This document shows, piece after piece, positions 8,358-17,638 of a stretch of DNA of 64,000 nt; positions within the stretch are counted from its first letter, which is position 1, and every line of letters starts with the position of its first letter. The stretch spans positions 1 through 64,000 of the forward strand of contig NZ_JOIY01000027.1 of the NCBI RefSeq assembly GCF_000720185.1, read 5' to 3'. The translations under genes were made by a program, and so were the position numbers. The notes beneath the pieces were generated by a model. The model saw only the letters and a program-made list of their open reading frames with translations. It had not been told where the DNA came from and did not search any database. The DNA is from Streptomyces sp. NRRL S-340 (GTDB taxonomy: Bacteria > Actinomycetota > Actinomycetes > Streptomycetales > Streptomycetaceae).

Positions 8358-9821
8358 ATGAGCGCAACGGGTACGGGCACGGGGCAGGTCGTCGTCATCG
8401 GGGGCGGGATCGCGGGGCTGGCCGCCGCGCACCGGCTGCTGGAGCGCGGCGCGCGGGTGACCATGCTGGAGGCGGCGGACCGGGTCGGCGGCAAGCTGCT
8501 GCCCGGCGAGATCGCGGGCGTCCGGGTCGACCTGGGCGCCGAGTCGATGCTGGCCCGCCGGCCCGAGGCCGTGGACCTGGCGCGCGAGGTCGGCCTGGCG
8601 GACCGGCTGGAGCCGCCCGCGACCGCCGGCGCCTGCCTGTGGACCCGCGGGACCCTGCGCCCGATGCCCAAGGGCCATGTGATGGGCGTCCCCGGCACCG
8701 CCGCCGCCCTCACCGGAGTGCTCTCCGCCGAGGGCCTGGCCCGCGTCGAGCGCGACGCCGACCTGCCCCGCACCGAGGTCGGCGACGACGTGGCGGTGGG
8801 GGAGTACGTGGCGGCCCGCCTGGGCCGCGAGGTCGTCGACCGCCTGGTCGAACCGCTGCTCGGCGGTGTCTACGCGGGCGACGCGTACCGCATCTCGATG
8901 CGCTCGGCGGTCCCCCAGCTCTTCGAGGCCGCGCGGCGGCACACCTCCCTGACCGAGGCGGTCCGCGGGATCCAGGCCGCCGCGGCCGACGCCCAGCGCG
9001 GCGGCCGGACGGGACCCGTCTTCATGGGCATCCGGGGCGGCGTCGGCAGCCTGCCCCTCGCGGTCGCCGAGTCGGTACGGGCGCGCGGCGGCGAGATCCG
9101 CACCGGCTGCCCGGTGACCGAGCTGCGCAGGCGGCCGCAGGGCGGCTGGCGCGTGGTCGCGGCGGGCCGCGTCCTGCACGCGGACGCGGTGGTCCTCGCC
9201 GCGCCCGCGCCCGCCGCCGCCGGGCTGCTGGACGCCGAGTCCCCCGGCGCGGCCGCGGAGCTGCGGGCCGTCGAGTACGCCTCCATGGCCCTGATCACCC
9301 TCGCCTACCGCCGCGCCGAAGCAGCCCTGCCCGAGGGCAGCGGCTTCCTCGTGCCGCCGGTCGACGGGCGCACCGTCAAGGCGTCGACCTTCGCCTCCCG
9401 CAAGTGGGGCTGGATCGCCGACGAGGACCCGGACGTGCTGGTGCTGCGCACCTCCGTCGGGCGGTACGGCGAGACGGAGATCCTCCAGCGCGAGGACGCC
9501 GAGCTGGTCGGTCTCTCCCGGCACGACCTGCGCGAGGCCACCGGCCTGGACGCCGTGCCGCTGCGGACCCGCGTCACCCGCTGGACCGACGGTCTGCCCC
9601 AGTACCCCGTCGGCCACCACGCGCGCGTGGCCCGCGTCCGCGCCCACGTCGCCGCGCTGCCGGGCCTCGCGGTGTGCGGCGCGGTGTACGACGGCGTGGG
9701 CATCCCCGCGTGCGTGGCGAGCGCGTACGCCGCGGTGGACCAGCTGGCGGGCGACCTGCGCGCTGTGCAGGAACTCACCGCCCACCCGGTGCAGAGTCTG
9801 CACGGCGGAGCGGGAGAATAG
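8358..9821 (+). CDS. hemG: Coproporphyrinogen/protoporphyrinogen oxidase
   Basis: An FAD-dependent oxidase of the HemY/HemG type, 487 residues. In actinobacteria this family acts in the coproporphyrin-dependent pathway, oxidising coproporphyrinogen III to coproporphyrin III (CgoX). The N-terminal dinucleotide fold is [21 protein letters not shown] followed by EAADRVGGK. The central substrate domain includes [21 protein letters not shown], and [14 protein letters not shown] is the C-terminal FAD contact typical of the family. ATG 8358 is preceded by a GTGGGGG ribosome site. hemQ begins 4 bp after its stop, so the two are cotranscribed. This pairing supports the coproporphyrin route rather than the classical protoporphyrin route. 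Confidence 0.95.
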   Translation: MSATGTGTGQVVVIGGGIAGLAAAHRLLERGARVTMLEAADRVGGKLLPGEIAGVRVDLGAESMLARRPEAVDLAREVGLADRLEPPATAGACLWTRGTLRPMPKGHVMGVPGTAAALTGVLSAEGLARVERDADLPRTEVGDDVAVGEYVAARLGREVVDRLVEPLLGGVYAGDAYRISMRSAVPQLFEAARRHTSLTEAVRGIQAAAADAQRGGRTGPVFMGIRGGVGSLPLAVAESVRARGGEIRTGCPVTELRRRPQGGWRVVAAGRVLHADAVVLAAPAPAAAGLLDAESPGAAAELRAVEYASMALITLAYRRAEAALPEGSGFLVPPVDGRTVKASTFASRKWGWIADEDPDVLVLRTSVGRYGETEILQREDAELVGLSRHDLREATGLDAVPLRTRVTRWTDGLPQYPVGHHARVARVRAHVAALPGLAVCGAVYDGVGIPACVASAYAAVDQLAGDLRAVQELTAHPVQSLHGGAGE

Positions 9822-9825
9822 GCCC

Positions 9826-10557
9826 ATGAGTGACGACGCCTCCACCACCGACTCCGGCAGGATCCCGAACAAGGGCAAGCTGGCCAAGGACCTCAACGAG
9901 GTCATCCGTTACACGCTGTGGTCCGTCTTCAAGCTGAAGGACGTGCTCCCCGAGGACCGCGCGGGCTACGCCGACGAGGTCCAGGAGCTGTTCGACCAGC
10001 TCGCCGCGAAGGACGTGACCGTCCGCGGCACGTACGACGTCTCGGGCCTGCGCGCGGACGCCGACATCATGATCTGGTGGCACGCCGAGACGAGCGACCA
10101 GCTCCAGGAGGCGTACAACCTCTTCCGCCGCACCGAGCTGGGCCGCGCGCTGGAGCCGGTGTGGTCGAACATGGCGCTGCACCGTCCCGCCGAGTTCAAC
10201 CGCTCGCACATCCCGGCGTTCCTCGCCGACGAGACGCCGCGCAACTACATCAGCGTCTACCCGTTCGTACGCTCCTACGACTGGTACCTGCTGCCCGACG
10301 AGGACCGCAGGCGCATGCTCGCCGACCACGGCAAGATGGCCCGCGGCTACCCGGACGTGCGGGCGAACACCGTCGCCTCCTTCTCCCTCGGCGACTACGA
10401 GTGGGTCCTCGCCTTCGAGGCCGACGAGCTGTACCGCATCGTCGACCTCATGCGTCACCTGCGCGGCTCGGAGGCCCGCCGGCACGTCCGCGAGGAGGTG
10501 CCGTTCTTCACCGGCCGCCGCAAGGACGTGGCGGACCTGGTCGCCGGGCTCGCCTGA
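9826..10557 (+). CDS. hemQ: Coproheme decarboxylase (HemQ/ChdC)
   Basis: Converts coproheme to haem b by two peroxide-dependent oxidative decarboxylations, the last step of the Gram-positive haem pathway. The 243-residue protein belongs to the chlorite-dismutase-like family. The [12 protein letters not shown] segment carries the conserved active-site Tyr region, [15 protein letters not shown] the proximal haem-ligand region, and [15 protein letters not shown] the family signature. It lies 4 bp after hemG. ATG 9826 is the only reasonable start. A strong hairpin follows the stop. Confidence 0.95.
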   Translation: MSDDASTTDSGRIPNKGKLAKDLNEVIRYTLWSVFKLKDVLPEDRAGYADEVQELFDQLAAKDVTVRGTYDVSGLRADADIMIWWHAETSDQLQEAYNLFRRTELGRALEPVWSNMALHRPAEFNRSHIPAFLADETPRNYISVYPFVRSYDWYLLPDEDRRRMLADHGKMARGYPDVRANTVASFSLGDYEWVLAFEADELYRIVDLMRHLRGSEARRHVREEVPFFTGRRKDVADLVAGLA

Positions 10558-10580
10558 CGCTTCCGCTCACGTCCCGGCCG

Positions 10581-10615
10581 ACGGCCGGCCGCCCCCGAGG
10601 TCCGCGGCCGGCCGT
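10581..10615. terminator. Hairpin terminator, hemQ/hydrolase
   Basis: A perfect 11-bp stem (10581-10591, ACGGCCGGCCG, with 10605-10615) and 13-nt loop lie between the convergent hemQ and alpha/beta-hydrolase genes. It is probably bidirectional. Confidence 0.7.
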
Positions 10616-10669
10616 GGTCGCCCGCGCGGGCCGGCCCTCCCGCCTTCCACCACCGGTCGTCCTTGTCCT

Positions 10670-12352
10670 TCAGGGCCGGTCGGCCTTGCTCTTCAGGGCG
10701 TCCCGCAGCTCCCGGCCGCGGGTCTCCCGGAAGGCCGGCCGGTCCGGCCGCGGCTCGGGGCGTGCGGCACAGTCCGCGCTCCGGCCCGGCAGCCGCCCCT
10801 GGAGCAGGTAGGCGTCCAGGTACGCGTTGACGCACCGGTTCGGGCCGTAGGCGAGACCGTGCGTGCCCGCGCCCCGCTCGGTCACCAGCGTGGAACCGGC
10901 CAGCCGCCGGTGCAGTTCCAGCGCGCCGCCGTACGGCGTGGCCGCGTCCCGCTCGGCGGCCAGGACCAGCGTGGGCGGCAGCGCGCCCGGCGCGGTCCGC
11001 ACGTCCAGGGGCCGCTGCCGGGGCACCGGCCAGTAGGCGCACGGCAGGTTCGCCCACACATTGCCCCATGTCTCGAACGGCGCGGTGCGGGCCAGCCGCG
11101 TGTTGTCCCGGTCCCAGACCCGGAAGTCGGTCGGCCAGGGCGCGTCGTTGCACTCCACGGCCGTGTACACCGCGGCACTGTTCTCCGCCTCGGCCGCCCC
11201 CGCCCGGTACGGCGCGGCCAGCGCGACCAGCGGCTTCTCGTCGCCCCTCAGATAGGCGGCCAGGGCGTCGGCGGCCATGGGCCAGAAGCCGTCGTCGTAC
11301 CCGGCGTTCAGGAACGCGCCCTGCAGCTGCCCGGGGCCCACCGTGCCGCCCGCCGGCCGCGCGGCCAGGCGTGCGCGCGCCTTCTCGTAGGCGGCCCGCA
11401 CCGCCCGCGCCGTGCGGCCGAGGCCGTACACGTCGTCGTGCCGGGCCACCCACGCCCTGAAGTCCGCCCAGCGGGCCTCGAACGCGGCCGACTGGTCGAG
11501 GTTGTCGCCGTACCACACCAGCGACGGGTCGGGGTTCACGGCCGAGTCGAAGACCATCCGGCGCACATGTGCGGGGAACAGCGTCGCGTACAGCGCGCCG
11601 AAGTAGGTGCCGTAGGAGGCGCCCATGAATGTCAGCCGGTCCTCGCCGAGCGCCGCGCGCAGCACCTCCAGGTCCCGGGCGTTGTCGAGCGAGGTGTAGA
11701 AGCGCAGACCGGGCCCGGAACGCCGGGCGCACCCTCGGGCGTAGGCCCGCGCCTCGGCGACGCGCTTCCTCTTGTACGCCGCCGAGGGATGCTCGGGGAC
11801 CGCGCTCGGCGCCTTGAAGAAGTTCCCGGGGTCCACACAGGACAGCGGCGCCGAACGGCCCACCCCGCGCGGGGCGTAGCCGACGAGGTCGTAGGCGGCG
11901 GCGACCCGCTTCCACTCCGGCAGCAGGGCGACCAGCGGGAAGGACATGCCGTCGCCGCCCGGTCCGCCCGGGTTGAACACGAGGGCGCCCTGCCGCGGTA
12001 CCGCGGGCGCACCGGACGCGGAGCGCGGATCCCTGCCGGTGGCCCGCACCCGGCTGACGGTGAGTTCGATCCGCGTGCCGTCGGGCCGGGCGTAGTCGAG
12101 CGGTACGGACACGGTGCCGCACTCCATGGACCCCGGCGTCTCCCGTGCGTCCGGGCACGGGCCGAAGGCGATGCCGGTCAGCCGGGCGCGCGCGGCGGCC
12201 ACGACGGTGCCGCGCAGTTCGGCCGCCCCGCCGGCCGGCCACGGCCCGCTCCGCGGTGCGCGGCCGGTCTGCGGCACGCCGCCGGAGGGTGCGGCGGCGA
12301 GGGCGGTCAGGACCAAGGACCCGGCGACCGTCCACACGGCGGCTGCTCTCAT
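10670..12352 (-). CDS. Secreted alpha/beta-hydrolase, tripeptidyl-aminopeptidase type
   Basis: A 560-residue exported hydrolase related to the Streptomyces tripeptidyl aminopeptidases and SlpD/SlpE proteases. It probably trims peptides from the N terminus outside the cell. A signal peptide covers about residues 1-22. FNPGGPGGDG (about 127-136) is the oxyanion loop of this family, and the nucleophile is Ser246 in GASYGTYFG. The C-terminal TAP-like domain has ERGAGTHGLAYGPNRCV, which holds the catalytic His region. Two in-frame ATG codons exist, at 12361 and 12352. I prefer 12352 because AAGGGA lies 8 nt before it. The 226 bp up to the next gene hold no recognisable gene. Confidence 0.88.
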   Translation of the reverse strand: MRAAAVWTVAGSLVLTALAAAPSGGVPQTGRAPRSGPWPAGGAAELRGTVVAAARARLTGIAFGPCPDARETPGSMECGTVSVPLDYARPDGTRIELTVSRVRATGRDPRSASGAPAVPRQGALVFNPGGPGGDGMSFPLVALLPEWKRVAAAYDLVGYAPRGVGRSAPLSCVDPGNFFKAPSAVPEHPSAAYKRKRVAEARAYARGCARRSGPGLRFYTSLDNARDLEVLRAALGEDRLTFMGASYGTYFGALYATLFPAHVRRMVFDSAVNPDPSLVWYGDNLDQSAAFEARWADFRAWVARHDDVYGLGRTARAVRAAYEKARARLAARPAGGTVGPGQLQGAFLNAGYDDGFWPMAADALAAYLRGDEKPLVALAAPYRAGAAEAENSAAVYTAVECNDAPWPTDFRVWDRDNTRLARTAPFETWGNVWANLPCAYWPVPRQRPLDVRTAPGALPPTLVLAAERDAATPYGGALELHRRLAGSTLVTERGAGTHGLAYGPNRCVNAYLDAYLLQGRLPGRSADCAARPEPRPDRPAFRETRGRELRDALKSKADRP

Positions 12353-12578
12353 CGGTGTCATCCCTTCGGCGCACGGCGGCTTCGCCTTCGCCGCGCACCG
12401 GTGACCAGGCCGCGCCCGGCGGCGGCACAAGGGATGTTTCGTTCGCCGGGGGAGGAAGGCAAGCACCGGATGGCGGATGTCGGCACGGATGCGCCCGATG
12501 CGCCCCCGGAACGGCCGCGCGCCGTGCCGTGCCGGGACGGCCCCGGGCGCGCTCCTGCCCGGCGGGGCTGCTCCCGGG

Positions 12579-13364
12579 CTACTTCCGCCAGGGCTGGTCG
12601 CGGTGGGCGAAGGCGGCGCGCAGGTCCGGTTCGCCGATCGCGCGGACGCCGCGCACGGCGACGGAGGCGAGGCAGGTGCGTTCGTCGCCCCGGCCGCGTG
12701 CGCGCCGGGCCAGCGTGCCGAGCAGCCGCTGCCCGGCCGGGGACGCCCAGCGCGAGTACGGGTGGACCTCGACGCGGGCTATCGCCAGACAGCTCAGGGT
12801 GAGGGCCAGCGGCAGCGCGAACCAGAGGGCGACCAGGCCGCGCGGCATGCCGGTCGGGCCGGGCAGCAGCAGCGCCGCCACCGCCAGCGCGGTCACGGCC
12901 AGCGCGGCGGCCCGCACCTGGCGCATCCCGGCCGCGACCGCCGAACCCGTCCCCTCCGGGACGGCCAGGCCGGCGTTCACCAGGCGGCCGGCCAGGTCGC
13001 GCACCGGGTCCGCGCAGGCCGCGGCGGCCCGCACCGCAGCGATGCGGGACTGCCCTTCGGGGCCGATGGCTCCTATGACGGACCGTTCCATCTCGTCGCG
13101 CCCGCGCGGGTCGACGACGGTGGCCCAGCCGGTGTGCGCCAGCAGCAGCCGGCGCTGGCGGGCCATGGAGACCAGGGTGACGTCGGCGACCCGGACGGGA
13201 CCGCCGGACAGGAACGCGGCCTCGTACAGGGTCAGTTCCCGGTCCAGGCCCACGGCGGCGTCGGGGGTGTCGGCGGCCGCCGCCCGTACGGCGGCCAGGC
13301 ACAGCCGCGTGCACGCCGTCCCGGCGGCGGCCCAGGCCGGCAGGAGGAGAAGGAGCCAGAGCAT
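12579..13364 (-). CDS. TIGR04222-type membrane protein
   Basis: A 261-residue membrane protein of unknown function. A hydrophobic N-terminal segment (about 1-20) is followed by a soluble region. This contains ELTLYEAAFLSGGPVRVADV and LAHTGWATVVD, which match my memory of the TIGR04222 domain. A pair of helices follows at about 155-200 (AAALAVTALAVAALLLPG and ALWFALPLALTLSCLAIA). As I recall, many TIGR04222 proteins end in a Gly/Cys-rich tail and are encoded near DUF692 proteins. Here the neighbour is present but the tail is absent; the protein ends in a short basic stretch. It starts at ATG 13364, 281 bp downstream of the DUF692 gene on the same strand. Confidence 0.72.
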   Translation of the reverse strand: MLWLLLLLPAWAAAGTACTRLCLAAVRAAAADTPDAAVGLDRELTLYEAAFLSGGPVRVADVTLVSMARQRRLLLAHTGWATVVDPRGRDEMERSVIGAIGPEGQSRIAAVRAAAACADPVRDLAGRLVNAGLAVPEGTGSAVAAGMRQVRAAALAVTALAVAALLLPGPTGMPRGLVALWFALPLALTLSCLAIARVEVHPYSRWASPAGQRLLGTLARRARGRGDERTCLASVAVRGVRAIGEPDLRAAFAHRDQPWRK

Positions 13365-13645
13365 GACAAATTTCTATGTCAGGGATCCGGGAAACTCCAT
13401 GCCCTTTTCACATCCCGGACCACGTGTGGCCTGTATGTGACGTTCCGTTTGTTTTTCGAGGTCAGCGCGTCGCTTCGGATGTCCGGGGGCCGGACTCGAC
13501 GGGGAAGGCCGCGCGCGGGCCGGTGCGCCCGGTTGCCCGGCTCCCACGGTCCGTGAGCCGGGCACGGCCGCCCGCGGCACCGCCGACAGGACGAGGTGCC
13601 GGACCGTGCGCGCCGGCCGCGTGCGGGGGCGCGCACCTTTCCGTC
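13365..13645. other. Intergenic region, TIGR04222/DUF692 genes
   Basis: The 281 bp contain no convincing gene. The part nearest the TIGR04222 start (13365-13460) is much more AT-rich than its surroundings, with runs such as GACAAATTT and CCGTTTGTTTTT. This suggests that the membrane protein has its own promoter here. Confidence 0.5.
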
Positions 13646-15082
13646 TCAGCGCCGCAGCAGCATGCGGCGCGCCGCCCGGGCCGCGCGGACCACCGGCCTG
13701 CGGGACCGCGGTACGGGCCCCGACCGTTCCAGCCACCACTCCCGCAGGTCCCGGCGGGCGCCCGCGTCCTGCGGCTGCCCGGCGAGCAGCAGGGACTCCG
13801 CGAACGCCATCGCGTCCAGGCGGTAGCCCCCGCGCATCGGATGCTCCTGCGCGTACGCGAGGAAGGCGGCACGGTATCCGGCGCCGAGGATGACCGGCAG
13901 CTCGGGCGCCACCTTGGCCACCACACCGGCCCGCTTCGACGCGAGCGCCCGGGCCTGCACCGCGAGCCGCCCCCGGTCGAAGCCCTCCGGGGCGGGCGTC
14001 CCGGCGACGAGCGCCGACAGGAGCGCGGTCTGCGCGAGCGCGAGCCGCTGCCGGACCGGCTCCGCGACGGCCGCCGCCGGCTCGCCGACCCGCCCGTCCG
14101 CGCTCCCTTTCGCGTGCTCCCGGCTCCCGTCCGTGCCCGCGCTCCGGTGCTCCCGGCTCCCGGCCAGCCCCTTTCCTCCGACGACGGCACGCCCGCGCGA
14201 AGCGGTGTTCGCGCCCCCCGGCGCCGCGGCGACGGCGGCGCGCTCCGCGGCGCCCGCGCGTCCCCGCCCCACCGCCTTCCGGATGGCTTCCAGTTCGCCG
14301 CCCAGGGCGTCCGCCTCGGGGAAGTTCTCGTCGCGCTCCAGCAGCACGCCCGGCGGGGACACCCGGGAGGCGAGGTCGGTCAGGATGTCGAGCACCGGTT
14401 CGGGGACCGGGTGCGCGTGGCTGTCGTGCCAGACGCCGTCCCGCTCGAACCCGCCCGCGACATGGACGTACGCCAGGGCCTCCAGCGGCAGTTCGGCCAG
14501 CGCCCGCGCCGGATCCTCGCCCTGGTTGACGTGGTTGGTGTGCAGGTTGGCCACGTCGATCAGCAGGCGTACGCCCGTGCGGTCGGCCAGTTCGTACAGG
14601 AACTGCCCCTCGGTCAGTTCCTCACCGGGCCACGCCAGCAGCGCGGCGATGTTCTCCACGGCGAGCGGCACGGGCAGGGCCCGCTGGGCGATGCGGACGT
14701 TCTCGCACAGCACGTCCAGGGCCTCGCGCGTGCGGGGCACCGGCAGCAGGTGGCCCGCCTCGATGCGGTCCGACGCCGTCATGGGCCCGCCCGCACGCAC
14801 GAAGGCGATGTGCTCGGTCACCAGCGGCGAGCCGAGCGCCTCCGCCCGCTCGGCCAGTGCCCGCAGACGTCCCTCGTCGGGCCGTTCGGCGCCGCCGAGA
14901 CCGAGGGACACCCCGTGCGGCACGACGGTCACCCCGCGCTCGCGCAGACGCCGCAGCGAGGCGGGCGGATGGCCGGGACACAGGTTCTCGGCCACCACCT
15001 CGACCCAGTCGATCCCCGGCATGCCCTCCACGGCGTCCGCGATCTCCGGCCGCCAGCCGATCCCCGTCCCCAGTCGCTCCAT
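13646..15082 (-). CDS. DUF692 (MNIO-type) enzyme fused to a HvfC-like domain
   Basis: A 478-residue two-part protein. Residues 1-270 are a DUF692 TIM-barrel, the multinuclear non-haem iron oxidase family that modifies peptides in known cases (MbnB, TglH and relatives). Candidate metal ligands are all present: His56 in VPHGVSL, His91 in TEHIAF, Glu143 in AVENIA, Asp176 and His181 in [10 protein letters not shown], His207, Asp220 and His222 in HDSHAHP, and Glu249. A low-complexity linker (about 275-340) follows. The helical C-terminal domain (about 341-460) includes [20 protein letters not shown] and [20 protein letters not shown]. It resembles the DUF2063/HvfC partner proteins normally encoded separately beside MNIOs; that resemblance is my inference from pattern. 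It starts at ATG 15082. Confidence 0.8.
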   Translation of the reverse strand: MERLGTGIGWRPEIADAVEGMPGIDWVEVVAENLCPGHPPASLRRLRERGVTVVPHGVSLGLGGAERPDEGRLRALAERAEALGSPLVTEHIAFVRAGGPMTASDRIEAGHLLPVPRTREALDVLCENVRIAQRALPVPLAVENIAALLAWPGEELTEGQFLYELADRTGVRLLIDVANLHTNHVNQGEDPARALAELPLEALAYVHVAGGFERDGVWHDSHAHPVPEPVLDILTDLASRVSPPGVLLERDENFPEADALGGELEAIRKAVGRGRAGAAERAAVAAAPGGANTASRGRAVVGGKGLAGSREHRSAGTDGSREHAKGSADGRVGEPAAAVAEPVRQRLALAQTALLSALVAGTPAPEGFDRGRLAVQARALASKRAGVVAKVAPELPVILGAGYRAAFLAYAQEHPMRGGYRLDAMAFAESLLLAGQPQDAGARRDLREWWLERSGPVPRSRRPVVRAARAARRMLLRR

Positions 15083-15382
15083 GAGTCCTGCCCCCCACTG
15101 GTCCCTTCGCCCCCTGTCACCGGACGCCCGCGCGCGGCGCGGGTGAAGAGGGTATGGCCCAGCCGGGCGGCGGGGAACCGCACCGCGCGCCTCTTCAGAG
15201 CAAGAATTGAGGGTTCGCCCGCATCGCGGCCGGGCGGGGCCGGTGTCATCCCCAGGTCTGACACGCCGTCATGTGCTCCGACCGGAGTCGTCCGCCGGAA
15301 CAGGAGCTGCGGCTGACTTCAGGGCCCGTTCGCGCCGGGACGATGGAGAAGTCCCGGAAAGAAGCGAGAGGGAGTACCGAAG
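15083..15382. other. Intergenic region upstream of the DUF692 gene
   Basis: The 300 bp hold no gene I can support. They should contain the divergent promoters of the DUF692 gene and of the possible small gene at 15383. Slightly AT-richer patches lie around 15195-15215. Confidence 0.4.
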
Positions 15383-15529
15383 ATGGCGAAGCTGCAGAGC
15401 CTGGACGAGATGACGCCGATGTTCGCGCCACGCGTGTCACCGGCGTCCCGGGACAGCACACCTAGGAGCCCTGCCGCAGCGCCGGGTGGTCGGCGACCAC
15501 CGTGCACGAACCGGGAGCGATCTCGGTGA
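15383..15529 (+). CDS. Possible small peptide gene
   Basis: A 48-codon frame beginning MAKLQSLDEMTPMFAPRVSP, with a good ribosome site (GAGGGAG, 8 nt before the ATG). The first 15 codons all end in G or C, as in real Streptomyces genes. After about codon 16 the codon bias collapses, and the frame overlaps the end of the convergent Pth2-like gene by 68 bp. Either a shorter peptide is encoded, or a one-base slip has occurred near 15427; the neighbouring frame keeps good bias and stops at 15465. It has no cysteine. Its nearness to the DUF692 enzyme makes it worth testing as a substrate peptide, but it may be spurious. Confidence 0.3.
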   Translation: MAKLQSLDEMTPMFAPRVSPASRDSTPRSPAAAPGGRRPPCTNRERSR

Positions 15530-16196
15530 AGCCCGCGTCGCGCACCACCGGCAGTCGGCTGTCCGTGAGGCGCTGCCACTGCGCGGGGGCCGCGGTGCGC
15601 ACGCTGAGCGGGAAACCGGCGTCGCGCCAGGCGGCGCGCTGCTCGTCGGTGAGGTCCCACCAGGCGAGCTGCGCACCGTGACCGGCCTGGGCCATCGCCT
15701 TGCCCGCGGACATCCGAAGACCGGGGTTGAACCAGAGCACCGGGACGTTAGGGGCGGGCGGGGCGGGCGGTACCGGGTCGTCGAGGTCGGTGCCGGAGAC
15801 CTGGAGCTTCGCCAGGTCCTTGGGCCAGCCGTCCAGCGGGACGGGCGGGAAGACCCGTACCTCCGCGGTCGCCCCGGTGACCGTGATGCCCTCCAGCGCC
15901 CCGGCCCGCCGCCACTCCGCGCCGCGCGCCCGCCGCACCACCTTGCGGATCCGGGCGTCCTGCCAGTCCCGCACCGGCCCCGCCCACACGCCGTCGCCGA
16001 CGGAACGCTCGTCGTCCAGCAGCACCAGCACCGCGCGGGCGGCCGTCTCCAGCGCGTCGGTGCGGGCGGGCGGGGCGGCCCGCTCGATGCGGACGACCAG
16101 CGGCAGCACGAACTGCGGGGCCAGGTCCCGCGCGGTGGGCTCGGTGCGGAAGGGGCTCTCGGCGGCGGAGCTTTCGGCGGAGGTCTCGTACGTCAC
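15462..16196 (-). CDS. Peptidyl-tRNA hydrolase 2 (Pth2)-like protein
   Basis: About 244 residues. The C-terminal part carries the Pth2-type segment RMSAGKAMAQAGHGAQLAWW, with the conserved Lys and Gln-Ala-Gly-His that line the active site in archaeal and eukaryotic Pth2 enzymes, which hydrolyse peptidyl-tRNA. The N-terminal half (LVVRIERAAPPARTDALETA and later) is specific to actinobacterial versions. Streptomycetes also have a classical Pth, so the cellular role here is uncertain. The start is ambiguous: GTG 16196 has a G-run directly upstream, while an ATG at 16295 would extend the protein to 277 residues without a ribosome site. It follows the small zinc-binding gene on the same strand. 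Confidence 0.75.
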   Translation of the reverse strand: MTYETSAESSAAESPFRTEPTARDLAPQFVLPLVVRIERAAPPARTDALETAARAVLVLLDDERSVGDGVWAGPVRDWQDARIRKVVRRARGAEWRRAGALEGITVTGATAEVRVFPPVPLDGWPKDLAKLQVSGTDLDDPVPPAPPAPNVPVLWFNPGLRMSAGKAMAQAGHGAQLAWWDLTDEQRAAWRDAGFPLSVRTAAPAQWQRLTDSRLPVVRDAGFTEIAPGSCTVVADHPALRQGS

Positions 16197-16305
16197 GCCC
16201 CCCAGTGTGCCAACCGCGGCGCGCACCGGCGGACGGCCCCCGCGCGAGAGGGCCACGGCCGGACGGGGCCGGCCGCCGTCCTGAGCCGTGCTCATCGTGC
16301 GGAGG

Positions 16306-16536
16306 TCATCCCGAGCAGGCCGTGCGCTGCGCCTCCTGCCACTCGCAGACGGGGCAGAGGGTGATCCCCTTGTACGACTGCGGGTACTCGGTCGGCTCGC
16401 GGCACAGCACGCACTCGGCGTACGGCGGCCCGTCGGCCCGGGGCGGCCGGGTCGCGTCGATCAGGCAGTAACCGCTGTCGCGGCCGTGCTGGTCGCCGCC
16501 GTCCTCGTCGTCGTCGTTCCTGGCGTCCTCGCTCAT
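16306..16536 (-). CDS. Small conserved protein with two CxxC motifs
   Basis: A 76-residue acidic protein. The N-terminal third is rich in Asp and Glu. The rest has CVLCREPTEYPQ and CPVCEWQEAQ, two CxxC pairs that probably bind one zinc ion in a ribbon, plus an isolated Cys at each end of this region. The function is unknown. The start is ATG 16536. It lies just upstream of the Pth2-like gene on the same strand, so the two may be cotranscribed. Downstream of the polysaccharide deacetylase gene, the stretch 16575-16600 contains three short GGGCAGCC repeats. Confidence 0.75.
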   Translation of the reverse strand: MSEDARNDDDEDGGDQHGRDSGYCLIDATRPPRADGPPYAECVLCREPTEYPQSYKGITLCPVCEWQEAQRTACSG

Positions 16537-16660
16537 GCGTCCAGCGTAGGGCGCCCTTGCCGGATACGGGCCGGCCGGGCAGCCGGGCAGCCGGGCAGCG
16601 GGACGGGCGCGGCCGGCGCGGGGCGGCGCGCGGGACGGCCGCCCGGGCCTGCCGCGCGGG

Positions 16661-17545
16661 TCAGGAGCGGCCCGCCGAGGCGCCGATCATCTCGGACACC
16701 TTCACGAAGCGGTACCCCTTCTTGCGCAGCTCCGGCACGACGGCGCGCACCACGCGTTCGGTCGTGGGGGCGGCGCTGCGGGTGCAGTGCATGACCACGA
16801 CCGAGCCCGGCTTCACGCCGGCCAGGACCTGGCGGGCCACGGCGTCCGCGTCCGTGGCGAACGCGTCACCGCTCACCACGTCCCACTGGACCGCGGTGAC
16901 GCCGAGGGGCGCGAGGGTGCGCAGCACCCGCGTGTCGTAGCAGCCGCCGGGGAACCGCAGGTACGGCATCGGGTGCGGCACCCCGGCCTTGGCGAAGGCC
17001 GTGTACGCGCGTTCCACGTCCGAGCGGACCTGGTCCGGGGAGACGGTCGGCAGGCCGTAGCAGTCACCGGTGAACGCGTAGTGGCTGTAGGAGTGGTTGG
17101 CGAGTTCGAACCCGGGGTCCGTGCCGATGGAGCGGGCCTCGTCCGGGTACGTCTCCGCCCACTTGCCCGTCATGAACACCGTGGCGGGCACCTTGAGGGC
17201 CCGGAGTGCGGCGATGAGCTGCGGGTTGTCGAAGTGCTCGCCCGACGCCGCGCGCCGGCCCTCGTCGGCGGTCATGTCGGCGTCGAAGGTGAACGCGACC
17301 GTCTTGCCCTGGTCGCGCGGGCCGTTGGTGAACACGGGGGTCAGCCCGCCGGGCCCCGGAGTGAGCCTGGGCGGCTTGGACGGCGCGGTCGCGGACGATT
17401 CGGCGGGGGCGGAGGGGGACGTGTGGGAGACGGGGTGAGCGGCGTGGGTGGCCCGCGTGGTGCCGCACGCGGCGAGCGAGGCCAGGGCGACGCTCAAGGC
17501 ACAGGTCGCGGCGAGACCGGTAATACGTCGTACAAGTGGGATCAC
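16661..17545 (-). CDS. Polysaccharide deacetylase (NodB) lipoprotein
   Basis: A 294-residue secreted lipoprotein with a lipobox LAAC at Cys27 and a Ser/Pro-rich linker to about residue 75, then a NodB (CE4) domain. The metal and base residues are recognisable: VAFTFDADMTAD (Asp88 and Asp90; the usual TFDDG is altered) and NHSYSHYAF (His151 and His155). RFPGGCYDTRVL and VQWDVVSGD are later CE4 motifs. It probably removes N-acetyl groups from peptidoglycan or another amino-sugar polymer at the cell surface. The start is taken as GTG 17545, which gives a compact signal peptide; the frame is open back to 17617. Confidence 0.88.
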   Translation of the reverse strand: MIPLVRRITGLAATCALSVALASLAACGTTRATHAAHPVSHTSPSAPAESSATAPSKPPRLTPGPGGLTPVFTNGPRDQGKTVAFTFDADMTADEGRRAASGEHFDNPQLIAALRALKVPATVFMTGKWAETYPDEARSIGTDPGFELANHSYSHYAFTGDCYGLPTVSPDQVRSDVERAYTAFAKAGVPHPMPYLRFPGGCYDTRVLRTLAPLGVTAVQWDVVSGDAFATDADAVARQVLAGVKPGSVVVMHCTRSAAPTTERVVRAVVPELRKKGYRFVKVSEMIGASAGRS

Positions 17546-17638
17546 CTGACGAACGTAGAGCGGCCTGTGATCATATGAGCGGCAGCGGGGCCGCGCGGTC
17601 ACCCGGCCGGACGCCACCCGCGGGGCGCGGCCCCGTGC

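Noticed and set aside
13374..13739. A 121-codon minus-strand frame between the DUF692 and TIGR04222 genes
   Set aside because: It overlaps the DUF692 3' end in another frame, ends in the AT-rich promoter-like region, and has no biased codon use.
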